Source: Theropithecus gelada
Taxonomy: Eukaryota; Chordata; Mammalia; Primates; Cercopithecidae
Reading direction: 5' to 3'
Length of the DNA: 64,000 nt
Assembly (NCBI RefSeq): GCF_003255815.1
Contig: NC_037682.1
Span: forward strand, 6,239,115 to 6,303,114
In this document: positions 34,786 to 45,666 of the stretch, piece after piece
Position numbering within the stretch: the stretch's first letter is position 1
Layout: each line of letters starts with the position of its first letter
The notes under the pieces: model-generated
What the model saw: only the letters and a program-made list of their open reading frames with translations
What the model was told of the DNA's origin: nothing
The model's database searches: none
Translations under genes and position numbers: made by a program

Positions 34786-35119
34786 TCCTCTCCTCTGTGA
34801 TGGTCATTTGGAGCTAATGCCTTTTAGGCAGTTTACAGAGGGGGGCTCCAGTATACCCATGTCTGTTCTGATACGCATACACGCGTGTGCTTACAGGTGT
34901 CCTGGGGAGCACATTGGATTCACACCCCAACTTGGGTGTGCAGAGAAAGTGTTTTTTCTTTATTTTGCCTGTTAACTAATGTTCCTAGCATCACCCACAT
35001 TTGTGACAAGTGCCCTGAGCCACATCTCTGATTCCCTCTGTACAAATGCCTGATGGTGGAATTATTCGTCAAAGAGTATGAACATTTTGAGGACTCCTGA
35101 AATTAGTGGGGAACTTCCT
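34786..35119. other. Short single-copy stretch, possibly old L1
   Basis: TTCCCTCTGTACAAATGCCTG and similar could be a decayed L1M 3' portion leading into the next element. Unsure. Confidence 0.3.
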
Positions 35120-35361
35120 AACTCCATTGGTTAGGAATGAGATGCACCTCCGTGTTCATAGCAGCATTGTTCACAGGACCCAGAAGGGAGAAGCACTCAC
35201 ATGTCCGGAATGGAAGTGGAAGTAAACGGTGGTCTGTACACACAGTGGAGGAGGGCTCAGCCTTAAAATCTAAAAGAGATTCTGACGCTACAACGTGGAG
35301 TAAACGTGAGAACGTTCATCAAGCTCGCTGAAATCAGCCAGACACAAAACGGCAGATCTGG
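35120..35361 (+). mobile_element. Old L1M ORF2 3' fragment
   Basis: TTCATAGCAGCATTGTTCAC, CTCAGCCTTAAAATCTAAAAG, here as CAGCCTTAAAATCTAAAAGA, and AAATCAGCCAGACACAAAA follow the order of the L1 ORF2 C-terminal coding region. Many differences. Confidence 0.75.
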
Positions 35362-35667
35362 GCCAGGCGCGGTGGGTCATGCCTGTAATCCCAGCGCTTT
35401 GGGAGGCCAAGAAGAGCGGATCACCTGAGGTCAGGAGTTCAAGACCAGCCTGGCCAACATAGTTAAACCCCGTCTCTACTAAAAATACAAAAAAAAAAAA
35501 AAAAAATAGCCGGGAGTGGTGGCGGGCACCTGTGATCCCAGCTACTTGGGAGGCTGAGGCAGGAGGATCGCCTGAACCTGGGAGGTGGAGGTTGCAGTCA
35601 GCCGAGATGGCACCACTGCACTCTAGCCCAGGCAGCAGTGCAAGACTCTGTTTCAAAAAGAAGAAGA
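35362..35667 (+). mobile_element. Alu, plus strand
   Basis: Starts GGCCAGGCGCGGTGGGTCAT. Has an A run of about 18 in the middle linker and a short A/G tail. Confidence 0.94.
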
Positions 35668-37400
35668 AAGAAATGTGTAAAAAAACAGTAAATATTCTAT
35701 TATCTATGTTTTACCACTTTTTATCAAGTGAATAAAATGACTGGAGGGAATAATTATCCTTGAAGTCATGTGATTCTTAACAAATTCCCCCCAAAAAGTA
35801 ATATGAAAAAATGTTTTTACCATTTTGAAACCTAGCATCTCAATTCTCCGTGTTCCCAGCAGCATGGGAAGCTCGGCGATGCCCCAGCCAGTTGGGTGGT
35901 GACGTGAGTGAGTAATGCGACCGTCACCCGTGATGGCCTTGGCGGGCTGTGGAGCTGCTTAATGGAGAAAATGCGTTTTGATTATTATATAAATTCATGC
36001 CTGTCAAGAGAATCATGAGGGTGTCGTGACCCTTTTGATGGCATTATCCCAACTTCTTCATGTCTTATTTCTGGGTCATTGTGATGGAAAGGTTCATAAG
36101 TGAGTATTATTGTTTAGATTTGAAAATCCCAGCCAACACTTCTCACACTTAGCTTCGTGTTAATAGTGGATCTGAAAATCGAGTTGTTCTCGGCAAATCC
36201 ACAGCACGGCGTCTGGTTCTCTATTTTCTTGGGGTGGTTAGACCGTGTTTCCCCCCTCAAGGGTCCCTCTGTGGGGGGACTGTGTTGAGTTGGGGGGGAC
36301 ACAGGCAGACATCCACACAGGAGGGAGTGCTCCCCAAACCCATGCCAAGCCTAGGACCCCTCTTCCCTCACCTCCTCCCGCTTTGTGGTTGGGGGCGTTG
36401 CCAGCCTACGTCGCTGACCAGCACCTGGTCACTTGTCCATCACCCCCCTGTTAGCTGGTCTGCAGCCCCCAGGATTTCCGTGGACATCCACGCACCCTGC
36501 CGGGGTCCCCTTTATGGCTCTGGGCACCCAGTCCCCAGCTGTTTCTGGTGTTCGTGGCTCACGGCAGCACCCTTTCTGCAGAACTGCCCTCAGCCCATGG
36601 GAGCTGCCCGGCTCAGTGAGGCCCAGAGCTTCTGTCTGTGGAGCCCCTAACAATGGCTGGCTGAAAAGCTCAACTTCCTTCCTCAAAATGGGACAATCCC
36701 ATGGGGCCACTCATACACCAGAGCTTCACAGGGAGCAGGCTGAGGCTGGCCTTGCTGCTTCTATCCTGCCAGCTTCCTTCATTTCAGGACTCTCCCTAGC
36801 GGGCACCCTCATAAACCACTTATACAAAAGCCCATGTCCAAGATGCCACTGAAGGGAACCCAGCCCGAGGCAGGAGTTCAAAAGACTTGGGCTCCAGTCT
36901 TCACTCGAATCAGCTGTGTGAACCACCCATGAGCTCACAGTCACTCCCATAACCACCTCTCCTCACCTACACGGGCCGGCGCCTGGCAGCCTGTCTGGAC
37001 CACGAGGTCCCCCATCCCCAACCCAACCCACCATCGTAGGAGTGAGCAGGCCGGGCACCTGACTCCAGCTAGGTCAGTCAGGAACTCCCCCTTCAGAATT
37101 CGGGACTGGGAGTAAGAAAGAGATCTCTTGGGGGAGCCCAGTCTGAAGAAGAGAAGCCTATTGCTAGATGTCACTTCCTGCCCTCCAGGCGGCTGGGCGG
37201 AGAGAGAGGAAATACAGCCATAGGGCAGAAAGTAGAGCCTGGGACTGAGCAGGTGCAGGCATGCTTCCGTCCGGGGTTCCGGGGCTCCCGAGGCCTGGCT
37301 GCCTTCCTGTCCTTGAGGTTCCAGAAATGCACCTGGGAGAAGTCCTCCTTTTCAAGCTTGTTACTGAAAGTCAATGTCCTTTTCTTTTTCTTTCTTTCAT
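35668..37400. other. Single-copy region; AT-rich part 35,700-36,240
   Basis: No gene recognised. 35,830-36,240 is repeat-free, moderately AT-rich and not low-complexity, so it may hold conserved non-coding sequence. About 36,860-36,950 may be a MIR scrap. Confidence 0.4.
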
Positions 37401-37401
37401 T

Positions 37402-37706
37402 TTTTTTCTTTTTTTTGAGACAGAGTCTCCATCTGTAGCCCGTGCTGGAGTGCAGTGGCACAATCTCGGCTCACTGCAACCTGCGCCCTCCCAGGTTCAA
37501 GCGAGCCTCCTGCCTCAGCTTCCCACGCAGCTAGGATTACAGTCACATGCCACCACGCCCAGCTAATTTTCATATTTTAGTAGAGACATAGAGACGGGGT
37601 TTCACCATGTTTGCCAGGCTGGTCTTGAACTCCTGACCTCGGATGATCCGCCCACCTCAGCCTCCCAAAATGCTGGGATTATAGGCGTGAGCCACTGCTC
37701 CCACCA
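37402..37706 (-). mobile_element. Alu, minus strand
   Basis: T run through GAGCCACTGCTCCCACC, with a duplicated TAGAGACATAGAGACGGGG stretch near 37582. Confidence 0.93.
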
Positions 37707-37749
37707 CCTCAAGTCAATTTTTTTTTATATCAGCCACAAATTCCTAAGT

Positions 37750-37892
37750 CACTCAGAGCTGAAATCATTAACCTCCTCAATAATGAAGAAACAGAGGCTC
37801 AGGGAAGTTAAGTAACTTACTCAAGGTAACCCAGGAAGAAAGGGGCAGAACGAGGATTTGAACCCAGGTCAGTGGAGCTCTGGAGACACGAC
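37750..37892 (-). mobile_element. MIR fragment, antisense
   Basis: GAGGCTCAGGGAAGTTAAGT, CTCAAGGTAACCCAGGAAG and GATTTGAACCCAGGTC are the antisense MIR core in order. Confidence 0.85.
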
Positions 37893-38636
37893 CTCAAGCA
37901 TTGGCATCCCTGGGCTGCAGTGAACACCCCTGGGCCACCCCACTCCCCTTCCCTGCCTTCCCTCCTCAGCCTCTGGATTCCATCTCCCACAGGACCAGGG
38001 TTCCTGCAAACCCTGTTTATCCACTCTGTGCCCAGGTGGACCCAGGCTCTTCACGCAACTGCTGTGAGTCATTGCTGTAGCTCCGGGCAGCCTGGGCTGC
38101 CAAAGCAAGTGGTGTCTCCGGAGACATCAGCTCCATCTGGGAACAGCTCTGCTCATTCAGATAAGACGTTCCAGAACCCACGTCAGAGGTTTCACAGACA
38201 TGGGTGCTGCAGCTCCCTGGTGGGGGTCACATCTGCTCCAACTTCTAGCCTGGCCCAGGTTGAAGAGGCCTGGGAGGCTGCCTGTGCCCTGCACTTCAGG
38301 TGGGGAAACTGAGACCCAGCTCCAATGGCTGGCCTGGGGCAGAGTTCAAATCAGGCCTTGGATGGGGGGCATAGAACTCTGGGCCTGGCTCCTTCCCTCC
38401 CAGATCAGCTCCTCCCCTGCTCTCCATGAGGCCCCAGGATGGATCCTTCCACAGTCGAAGCTCTTGTATCCAGAACCATCCAAGCAGATGAGAGGAAGTT
38501 TCCACGGTTCTGAGTGAATGTGGAGCGTCTGAAGTCTCGATAGCGTCACCACACAATTGAAAAACGAGGCAGGCACAAGACATCTGTTCAGATCACAAGT
38601 CATTTTAGACTGAGACAAGCATTGTGAGCCTGAAGC
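37893..38636. other. Single-copy region
   Basis: Nothing called. About 38,295-38,365 (GGGGAAACTGAGACCC) may be another decayed MIR. Confidence 0.45.
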
Positions 38637-38862
38637 GACAACCCCCAGCCTCCCCCCCAGGGATGACCCCCCAGCCTCCACCCCCCAGGGATGACCCCCC
38701 AGCCTCCACCCCCCAGGGATGACCCCCCAGCCTCCCCCCCTCCAGGGATGACACCCAGCCTCCCCCCCAGGGATAACCCCCAGCCTCCCCCCCAGGGATG
38801 ACCCCCAGCCTCCCCCCCAGGGATAACCCCCAGCTTCCCCCCCAGGGATGACCCCTAGCCAT
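38637..38862. repeat. C-rich minisatellite, unit about 25-30 bp (CAGCCTCC...CCCAGGGATGACCCC)
   Basis: About eight units; each has a run of 6-8 C then AGGGATGACC or AGGGATAACC. The minus strand carries repeated runs of 5-7 G. The 280-codon minus frame across it is a repeat artefact. Confidence 0.95.
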
Positions 38863-39478
38863 GACAGCTGCCAGCTTCCCTCATTTTTGTCCCAGTTTCC
38901 ACCGAGGAAGCCAAATGTGCTCTGCTGCCCAATCACGTGGGGCGCCAGCCCCAGGAAGCACCCTTTAGGCCACCTCCCATGGCACACTGGGGCCTTCCTG
39001 CCTCCCTTGTAAGGCCTCCCCATCCTCCGCCTGCCTTTGACCAGGCTCTGAATGCCACCAGTGGCTCTCACTGGGTGGTCTTCCTTTATCTCCACAGGAC
39101 GTTCCAGGACCCAGGAAAGTCCAGTTTGGCCAGAGCAAGGGTTTGAGGGTTCATGCCGGACATGATGGGGGCAGGAGGCCCCATCCACCAGGACTCCTCA
39201 CATCCCCACTTTTACAGGAACATCTTTCTCCTGATCATGCACCAGCCCCTCCCCACACCCCCCACACACCTGGGACACCCTCACTGCAGAAGAGCCTGGC
39301 ACCCCACAGCCCAGCATCCCTTCGGGGCCCCCAGGGGTGCAGGGCTGCCCTTCCCCCATCACCCACCCGAGGCCCTCCCAGGCCCTTCCTTGGACCGGCC
39401 CAGGGTCCCGGCTGCTCAGGGCTCCCCAGGTGCTCCCACACGTCGTGCCCCCTGCCGTGGTCCTGTGGGAATGCACGT
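38863..39478. other. Single-copy GC-rich region
   Basis: No gene recognised. Confidence 0.5.
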
Positions 39479-39675
39479 GAGAGCACAGAGGTGTGTGTGC
39501 ACTAGTGTGTGTGGGTATGTGTGAGCGTGAGTAGTGTGTTTGATGGCATGAGTGTGCACAGACATAATTAATGCAGGTGTCTGAGTGTGTGTGAGTGTGA
39601 GAGTGCAGAACCTGGTGTCACACGTGTACACAGGGTGTGTTGCAGTGCCTTCGTAGTGTGTGTGTATGCATGTCT
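39479..39675. repeat. Degenerate GT-rich tract
   Basis: About 200 bases of GTGTGTG, GTGAGTGTG and GTGTGTATG interrupted by unique bases; a decayed (TG)n. Confidence 0.8.
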
Positions 39676-39944
39676 GCCTGGGTAGCTCTGCGTGTGACCT
39701 GACCCTTGGGTCACCAAATTCCCTCTGCTTCCAACTGATGCAAACAACCTTCCTATCCTTGGCCCTACCGGCCCCGTGTCAAGGAAATCAGGGCTGAGGC
39801 CCTGAGGAGGGGGTCGACTTTGGGGGGTGCAGGTCAGAGGGCAACCTGAGCAGGGACTTGGGGTGGGGGAACCCTTCTTCTCCCCAGGTGGTGGCCCTGC
39901 TGCCCATTTAAACTGCATTTGCAAAAATTTTAAGTGCGAAAATC

Positions 39945-40639
39945 ATGACAGTGAAAGAGATCTGACCTAACCAAGCCCATCCCATCTTGCCTTTAACCTC
40001 CAAACTGCCCTTGGTCATTCAAAGCTAACTCTGGGAGAAATAGAGTTTATGGTTTAAATGATAATAGTCCTTCCCACAAATTAAACCATCTTTAATTAAT
40101 AATTAATAAAAGGCCACAAGGTTAGGATTATGAGCGGGTCCTGAGTTCTGCTAAGATGTAGGCAGAGTTACAGGATTCCCAGCCATTGTTCAGGAGGCCA
40201 CAAGACTTGCAACTTCCCCAATTACTCCTGTAAATACCCACTGTAGAATCTAAGACTGGCGTTTGGAGATGTCTTTTGAGGCTTACATTTCTGACGCCCA
40301 GATGACTTCATTAGACCAGAGACTCCTGGCTCAAACAGTCCTATGGCCCCCACCAAGAAGCAGGCGCAGCACACGAGAACTGTTGTCCACGCTCCGGTGA
40401 TTGCAGCCCCAACCAATCAGCAGCACCCATTCCCTAGCCCCCTGCTTGCCAAACTATCCTTGAAAAAAACCTATCCTTTGAATTTTCAGGGAGGTTGATT
40501 TGAAGAATACTAAAACCTCGGTTTCTCATTTAGCCAGCTCTACATGTATAAACACTTTCTCCATTGCAATTCCCCCATCTTGATCAATCGGCTTCATCTG
40601 GGTAGTGAGCAAGATAAAAAAATCCACTGGGCGGTGACA
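39945..40639 (+). mobile_element. ERV LTR, plus strand, family not assigned
   Basis: About 690 bp. Starts near TGACAGTGAAAGAGATCTGA and ends GGGCGGTGACA. Contains CAACCAATCAGCAGCACCC (CCAAT-type box) and a downstream AATTCCCCCATCTTGATCAA, CGGCTTCATCTGG block as in the U5 of some primate ERV LTRs. No clear target-site duplication found. Confidence 0.65.
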
Positions 40640-41990
40640 CTGTCAGGGACACTGTCTCTCCCATTCCTGCATTGGCTTGGGGACACCTGCAGGGTGTCCT
40701 GCTCCCCCACAGCCTCGCCACCTCCCTGGACCTGGATCACGACTCACATCTCCCTCCATCCCCACCTCCCTCTGGATCTCAGCCCATGGGCAGATCAATT
40801 ACTCTGGAAAACGTACAGACTCCAGTTCCCCAAATTGAATTTGACTTATTAGGTTATCTCTGCCCTTTTAAAAAGGCATCACCATGCCTGGCGCGTTTCC
40901 TAATTGAATAATAGATCACAAATGAACTTTTCATAAACCAAAACCCAAAAGTCAATCCCCAGAAGAGACAATGAAGTGAGGACAGACTTGCCTCTGCCTT
41001 CTGTTTCTTACGGGTAAGTTCCTTCCTTTACAGAGAAAATCGCCTCCCACACATCAGAGGCAAAGCCCAGGGGACCACGGGGCTGCTTCCCCTGTTATAG
41101 ACTCGGGTGACTTACAGACAGCAAGCCCTGAGCACTCCGGCCCAGGACACCAGGTGTGGGAAGAGCTGAGGCTTCCGGGAGCTGGAACAGCCCCCATGGT
41201 CCCAGCTCAATGCTGAGCGTCTCTGGGCAACTCTTGGTCCTTGTGCAAGCTGGAAAACTCCCCTAGCAGCCCACACTCCCAGCTCCCCTCCCAGCCAATA
41301 GACTCAAGGGGGCCGCTTGCACACAAACCCCAGATTTTCCCAGGTGGGTCCGTGGTGGGGTGGGGTTAACATTAGAATCAGGACCAGAAGGCAGTCACCG
41401 TGTTGCCCACCCCCCAGGGCTTGTGATTGGTCTCCACAGCTGGGACGGGGCTGCCACTGCACCACCTGGGGGCACGGATGACCCAAGTGGGGTCTCAGGG
41501 TGTCCCTCGGAGGACAGTGGCCCCGGTCACTCAGATGCTTCATGTGCCGTAGGCTCTGCGATGGCCACGGAGCCCTCTCACGCGTCCACCCAGCGAAAGC
41601 TGCAGCCACCACTCTTGTCAAACAGACACCCACAGCCTCCCCACCCCGAGGGTGGAAGGAGAATTCGGGCTGATTTGTGTCCAACTCTGAACAGTCAGGG
41701 ACATGAAGGGCGCTCCATGGATGCCAGTCTCTGCCCCCACCCCTTCATCTCACTCTCCTGTGGCACCTTGTCCCCATCGGGGACAGCCCAAGGCATAGTC
41801 ACGACCCCGGCCCCAGCGTCAGCAATACAGTCGGTCACGCTCAGCTCAAGTGGTTCTGCTGCCCACCAAATCCCCGCCTGCCTGGAGCAAATCTGGAGCG
41901 AGAGCTTGGCCGGAGGTGTTTGACCCCAAAAGAAGCTTTAAGGATGGGCATCCCAGCACCGCCCTGGCAGGGTCTGGGCCCCCGCCAGAG
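40640..41990. other. Single-copy region
   Basis: No gene recognised. Confidence 0.5.
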
Positions 41991-42082
41991 TCTGTGCACC
42001 CCTTTAGGCTAGGACACTGTGCCTTTGAAAGCACATCCACTGGCCTGCCTCTCATCCTCTAACACAGGGATTCTCAGTGGGG
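41991..42082 (+). repeat. 92-bp segment, copy 1 (source copy)
   Basis: Near-identical to 45575-45666 (two differences seen). This copy is continuous with an intact MER20 beginning at 42065. Confidence 0.95.
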
Positions 42083-42269
42083 GGGTTCTGTCCCTGGGGC
42101 ACGTGGCCATGTCTGCAGACATCGCTGATGTCATCACACCTGGGGCAGGTGCTACCTGCATCGAGTGGGTGGAGACCAGGGAGGCTGCTGAACGTCCTAC
42201 ACTACACAGGGCAGCCCTTCCAGCCACAAATCAGCCCCAAATGTCAATGGTGCTGCAGTTGGGAAACTG
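42065..42269 (+). mobile_element. MER20 (hAT-type DNA transposon)
   Basis: CAGGGATTCTCAGTGGGG to GTTGGGAAACTG, with internal GTCTGCAGACATCGCTGATG, AGGGAGGCTGCTGAACGTCC and AAATGTCAATGGTGCTGC in the MER20 order. About 205 bp, non-autonomous. Confidence 0.9.
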
Positions 42270-42437
42270 CTCTGGAGGCCCTGAGTCCTACGACCTATGC
42301 AGGACCCTGACTAGTAGATGGGGAAATGGCGCCCGCCAGGAGGGGCAGGTGACAGAGCAAGCCACGATGCACTGGAATCCCTTCCTTAAAGCACCGTCCA
42401 CCTCCGCACTTTCCCTCTGAAAAATGACTTTCCGTGG

Positions 42438-42610
42438 CTTCCTACTGCCCAAAGAACAAAATAAAGTCAGAGCCTTTATCTTGGCCTTCACGGTCTCCCA
42501 AAATCCCTCGGGGTGCTCTCTCTGGCCCTGCCTTCCTCTGCTCACCTGCAGCTTTGCTGATGCCGTTCCCTCTCTGTGATGCCCTTCCAGTTGCTGGCCT
42601 TTGGCCTGGA
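42438..42610 (+). mobile_element. L2-like fragment
   Basis: GAACAAAATAAAGTCAGAGC, TTGGCCTTCACGGTCTCCC and CTGATGCCGTTCCCTCTCTG resemble LINE-2 3' sequence. Diverged. Confidence 0.5.
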
Positions 42611-42671
42611 GGTCCCAGGGCCTCCATTTCCCCAGCGGGCAGCTGCTATCCCAAACTCCCTCAGCCAGGGG

Positions 42672-43327
42672 TAGTTAAACCACAGACATCTATTTCTCAC
42701 ACCTCTGGAGGCTGGAAGTCAGAATTGGGGAGCGGGCTGGGTGAGGCTCATTCTGAGGCCTCTTCTCTTGGCTTGTGGGTGCCGCCATCTGGCTGTGTGC
42801 TCATGTGACCTCTGTGCGAGCTCAAGGGGTCACAGAGAGAGGGAGAGACCACCCTCTGGAGTCTCTCCTCATAAGGACACGAGTCCCATCAGACCAGGCC
42901 CTGCCCTGCTGACCCATCTAACCCTGATCGCCTCCCAAAAGGCCCCATGTCCTCATCACACTGGAGGTCAGGGCTGTGACATGAGTTTTGGGAAGCAGGC
43001 ACGGTAGCTCGCACCTGCCATCGAAGCACTTTGGGAAGCCAAGGTGGATGTGTCGTGTGAGTCTAGGAGTTCGAGATCAGTCTGGGCAACATGGCAAGAC
43101 CTCATCTCTACTAAAAATAAAAATAAATTAGCCGGGCATGGTGGTGCACCTGTGGCCCCAGCCACTCGGGAGGCTGAGGTGGGAGGATCACTTGAGCCTG
43201 GGAGGTCACGGCTGCAGTGAGCTGTGATTACACACCACTGCACTCCAACCTGGGCAACAGAGCAAGACCCTGTCTCAACAAAAGAAAAAAAAAGAACTTG
43301 GAGGACACACATTCAGTCTGTAACACC
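42672..43327 (-). mobile_element. MST/MLT1-type MaLR LTR, antisense, split by an Alu
   Basis: TTAAACCACAGACATCTATTT, here as AAACCACAGACATCTATTTC, then CACCTCTGGAGGCTGGAAG, ATCGCCTCCCAAAAGGCCCC and, after the Alu, GGACACACATTCAGTCTGTA. This is the reverse complement of a MaLR LTR read from 3' to 5'. Confidence 0.85.
42992..43294 (+). mobile_element. Alu inserted in the MaLR LTR
   Basis: GGAAGCAGGCACGGTAGCTC through GACCCTGTCTCAAC and an A tail. Older, diverged copy. Confidence 0.92.
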
Positions 43328-44510
43328 CGACTACAAGCTTCCCCGGCCCCTGTGCTGCTGCCTCCACCTCCAAGGCCCCTCCTGGGCACACAGATGCCCG
43401 GGACTGTGTGTTGGTAATCCCACCCCAGGGAACTCAAGAAGGGCAGTGCCCACTTGTCAGGGCACTCAGCCTCTCTCCCGCTGAGCCCTGGTCCTCTGAA
43501 GTCCCCCTGGAGCCACCACCTGGGGCCCGAGGGCCGATGCAGGTCAGAGCTTGCCGCCCCTGCCCAAGTCACAGTGGGCTGAGCACCAGCCCCTGCCCTT
43601 CAAAAAGAGAGCTGAGGGGGCTCGGCCCAGGGACCCCATCCTCCCCCAGCCCCATCCATCTGCCCGGAGAGGACGATACCGCCGCTCAGTACGTTCTTTT
43701 CATCAAAGAGAAGGAACCCTGGTGGCAAGCACACAATGGCCTAATTTAGGCTGAAATTACTGGTAATTTGGACCGTTTGAAACTCACGGGCTGATGACTG
43801 CTTTCCCTGAACACAGGGTAAAGAGGAACCCCTGGGAGCAGGGTTGCTGCGGTTAGATCTTGTTGTTGTTATTTGATGTGTGTGGCTGAGCTATGAGCCC
43901 CTGCCTTTGGCTATGAGCCCAGACTGTTCCATTGTGTCCGGAACCTGGCAGGCAGTGCTGGCAAACGTGATGTCCTGTGGGCAAAGTCCCAGCCCTGGGC
44001 AAGACACAGATAATGCTGAGGAGGGGCCTAGCCATCTACTGCCTGCGGGCCATTCTCTCCCCATCTCATTTGCACTTTTATTTCTTTACTTGCCTTTCTG
44101 TTGATAACTTTAATATCTGAAAATGTTAAAGGCAAATAGAGTTTTATATTTGAATTCGCTTTGGCGTCACCTAACGAGATTTGGGTTTCACTTGAAGCCA
44201 TGAAAATCACATTTGGAGAATATTTGTCAGAATTCAGAACGTGAGCGGAGAACATTCCAGCGAATGGCCCTTCCGTGTGGAGGCCGGCTCACAGGAGACT
44301 GCGGGAGAGCGAGCCTCTGGGCTGTGATGTCTTATACACAGAAGGGACCAGGTGCGAGAGGTCTCAGGGCTGCCTGGGACCAGCAGGTGTGTGATCGTCA
44401 GGCAGCCGCCTCCCCATCCCAGGCCTGGATCTAGCTAAGGGGAAAGTCTTTGATTCCCCAGTGATCTCTACAGGGTGGGCAGTCCTGGAAGCAAAGACCA
44501 CGTGGGTATA
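43328..44510. other. Single-copy region
   Basis: No gene recognised. 44,095-44,260 is AT-rich and repeat-free. Confidence 0.45.
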
Positions 44511-44513
44511 AAC

Positions 44514-45040
44514 CAAAGGTCAGCAAACGTTTTCCAGAAAGGGCCAGGTAGTGAATTTTTTTTTTTTTTTTTTTTTTTTGGCGGAGTCTCACTCTGTTAC
44601 CCAGGCTGGAATGCAGTGGCACCATCTCGGCTCACTGCAACCTCCGCCTCCTGGGTTCAAGCAATTCTCTTGCCTCAGCCTCCTGAGTAGCTGGGACTGC
44701 AGGTGAGTACCACCACGCCTGGCTGATTTTTGTATTTTTAGTAGAGACGGGGTTTCACCATATTGGCCAGGATGGTCTCGAACTCCTGACCTCAGGTGAT
44801 CCACCCACCTCAGCCTCCCAAAGTGCTGGGATTATAGGCGTGAGCCACCACGCCCGGCCGGCAGTGAATATTTTAGGCTGAGCTGGTCACATGGCCTCTG
44901 TCAAAACTACTCAACTCTACATGAAAGTAGCCACAGACAACACGAAAATGAACAAGTGTGGCCCTGTGCCGATAAAACTTTATTTATGAAAACAAGCAGC
45001 GGGCCAGTTCAGCCCACAGGCTGTAGCTTTCTGAGCTCTG
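44514..45040 (+). mobile_element. hAT-Charlie-type non-autonomous element, split by an Alu
   Basis: Left end CAAAGGTCAGCAAAC and the complement of the right end, CAGAGCTCAGAAAGC, are imperfect inverted repeats. Internal AAAGGGCCAGGTAGTGAAT, AACTACTCAACTCTAC and ATAAAACTTTATTTATGAAA match the abundant hAT family that begins CAGGGGTCGGCAAAC. About 215 bp without the Alu. Confidence 0.85.
44557..44859 (-). mobile_element. Alu inserted in the hAT element
   Basis: Flanked by GGTAGTGAAT (44547-44556) and GGCAGTGAAT (44860-44869), one mismatch. Confidence 0.95.
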
Positions 45041-45574
45041 CTCTGGATCCATGCTTGGCCATGAAGGGTTCTTCCCCTCTGTCCTGCATCCCTGTCTGCT
45101 CCTCTGGGCCTCTCTGTCTTCCTCCGGGTCTGCCTCAGTTTCTACTTATGCCACTTTCCTGGCAAGTTTGCTGCCTTCCCTCCCACCATGCCTCTTTCTC
45201 TCCCATCTCTTCCTCCCACTCCTGCCTTTCCCCTGCCGCATATCCGGACCTATCACCTCCTGACGCTTCCTCTTCCGGCCTCTCTCTCCAGTTACAGAGT
45301 CAATGGTGTATCCGTAGTTATCAGAGTCACGTGCTTCTGGCCATGTTTACAGGATTTTACATGAGAACAACCTGAAAACTACATGATCCTTCTCACCTGA
45401 CTTGATCCTGGCACATTTCTGGGTGCTTCCCGCTGAGTGGAGGTGAACCCAGAGGTCAAGGTTGGAGTAGGAAGAGCTGTGGTGTTGGCCTTTACTGGTT
45501 GAGCTGCTGGCCAGTGGGAGCTACTGATGGTCTCAGAGGTGTGGCTCAGCCTGGTTGGCAGAACCCACTGGGCG
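45041..45574. other. Single-copy region
   Basis: No feature recognised. Confidence 0.5.
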
Positions 45575-45666
45575 TCTGTGCACCCCTTTAGGCTAGGACA
45601 CTGTGCCTTTGAAAGCACGTCCACTGGCCTGCCTCTCATCCTCTAACACAGGGATTCTCAATGGGG
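45575..45666 (+). repeat. 92-bp segment, copy 2 (derived copy)
   Basis: Same sequence as 41991-42082 except CACGTCC for CACATCC and CAATGG for CAGTGG. It carries only the first 18 or so bases of MER20, so it was copied from the other locus. Confidence 0.95.

Noticed and set aside
33970..34800. Three overlapping plus-strand frames of 217-276 codons, proline/histidine/serine-rich
   Set aside because: They exist only because the minisatellite unit has no stop codon in any frame; no domain, start context or exon structure.
38346..39188. 280-codon minus-strand frame with Gly/Trp repeats
   Set aside because: Translation of the 25-30-bp minisatellite and its flanks; low complexity, no homologue.
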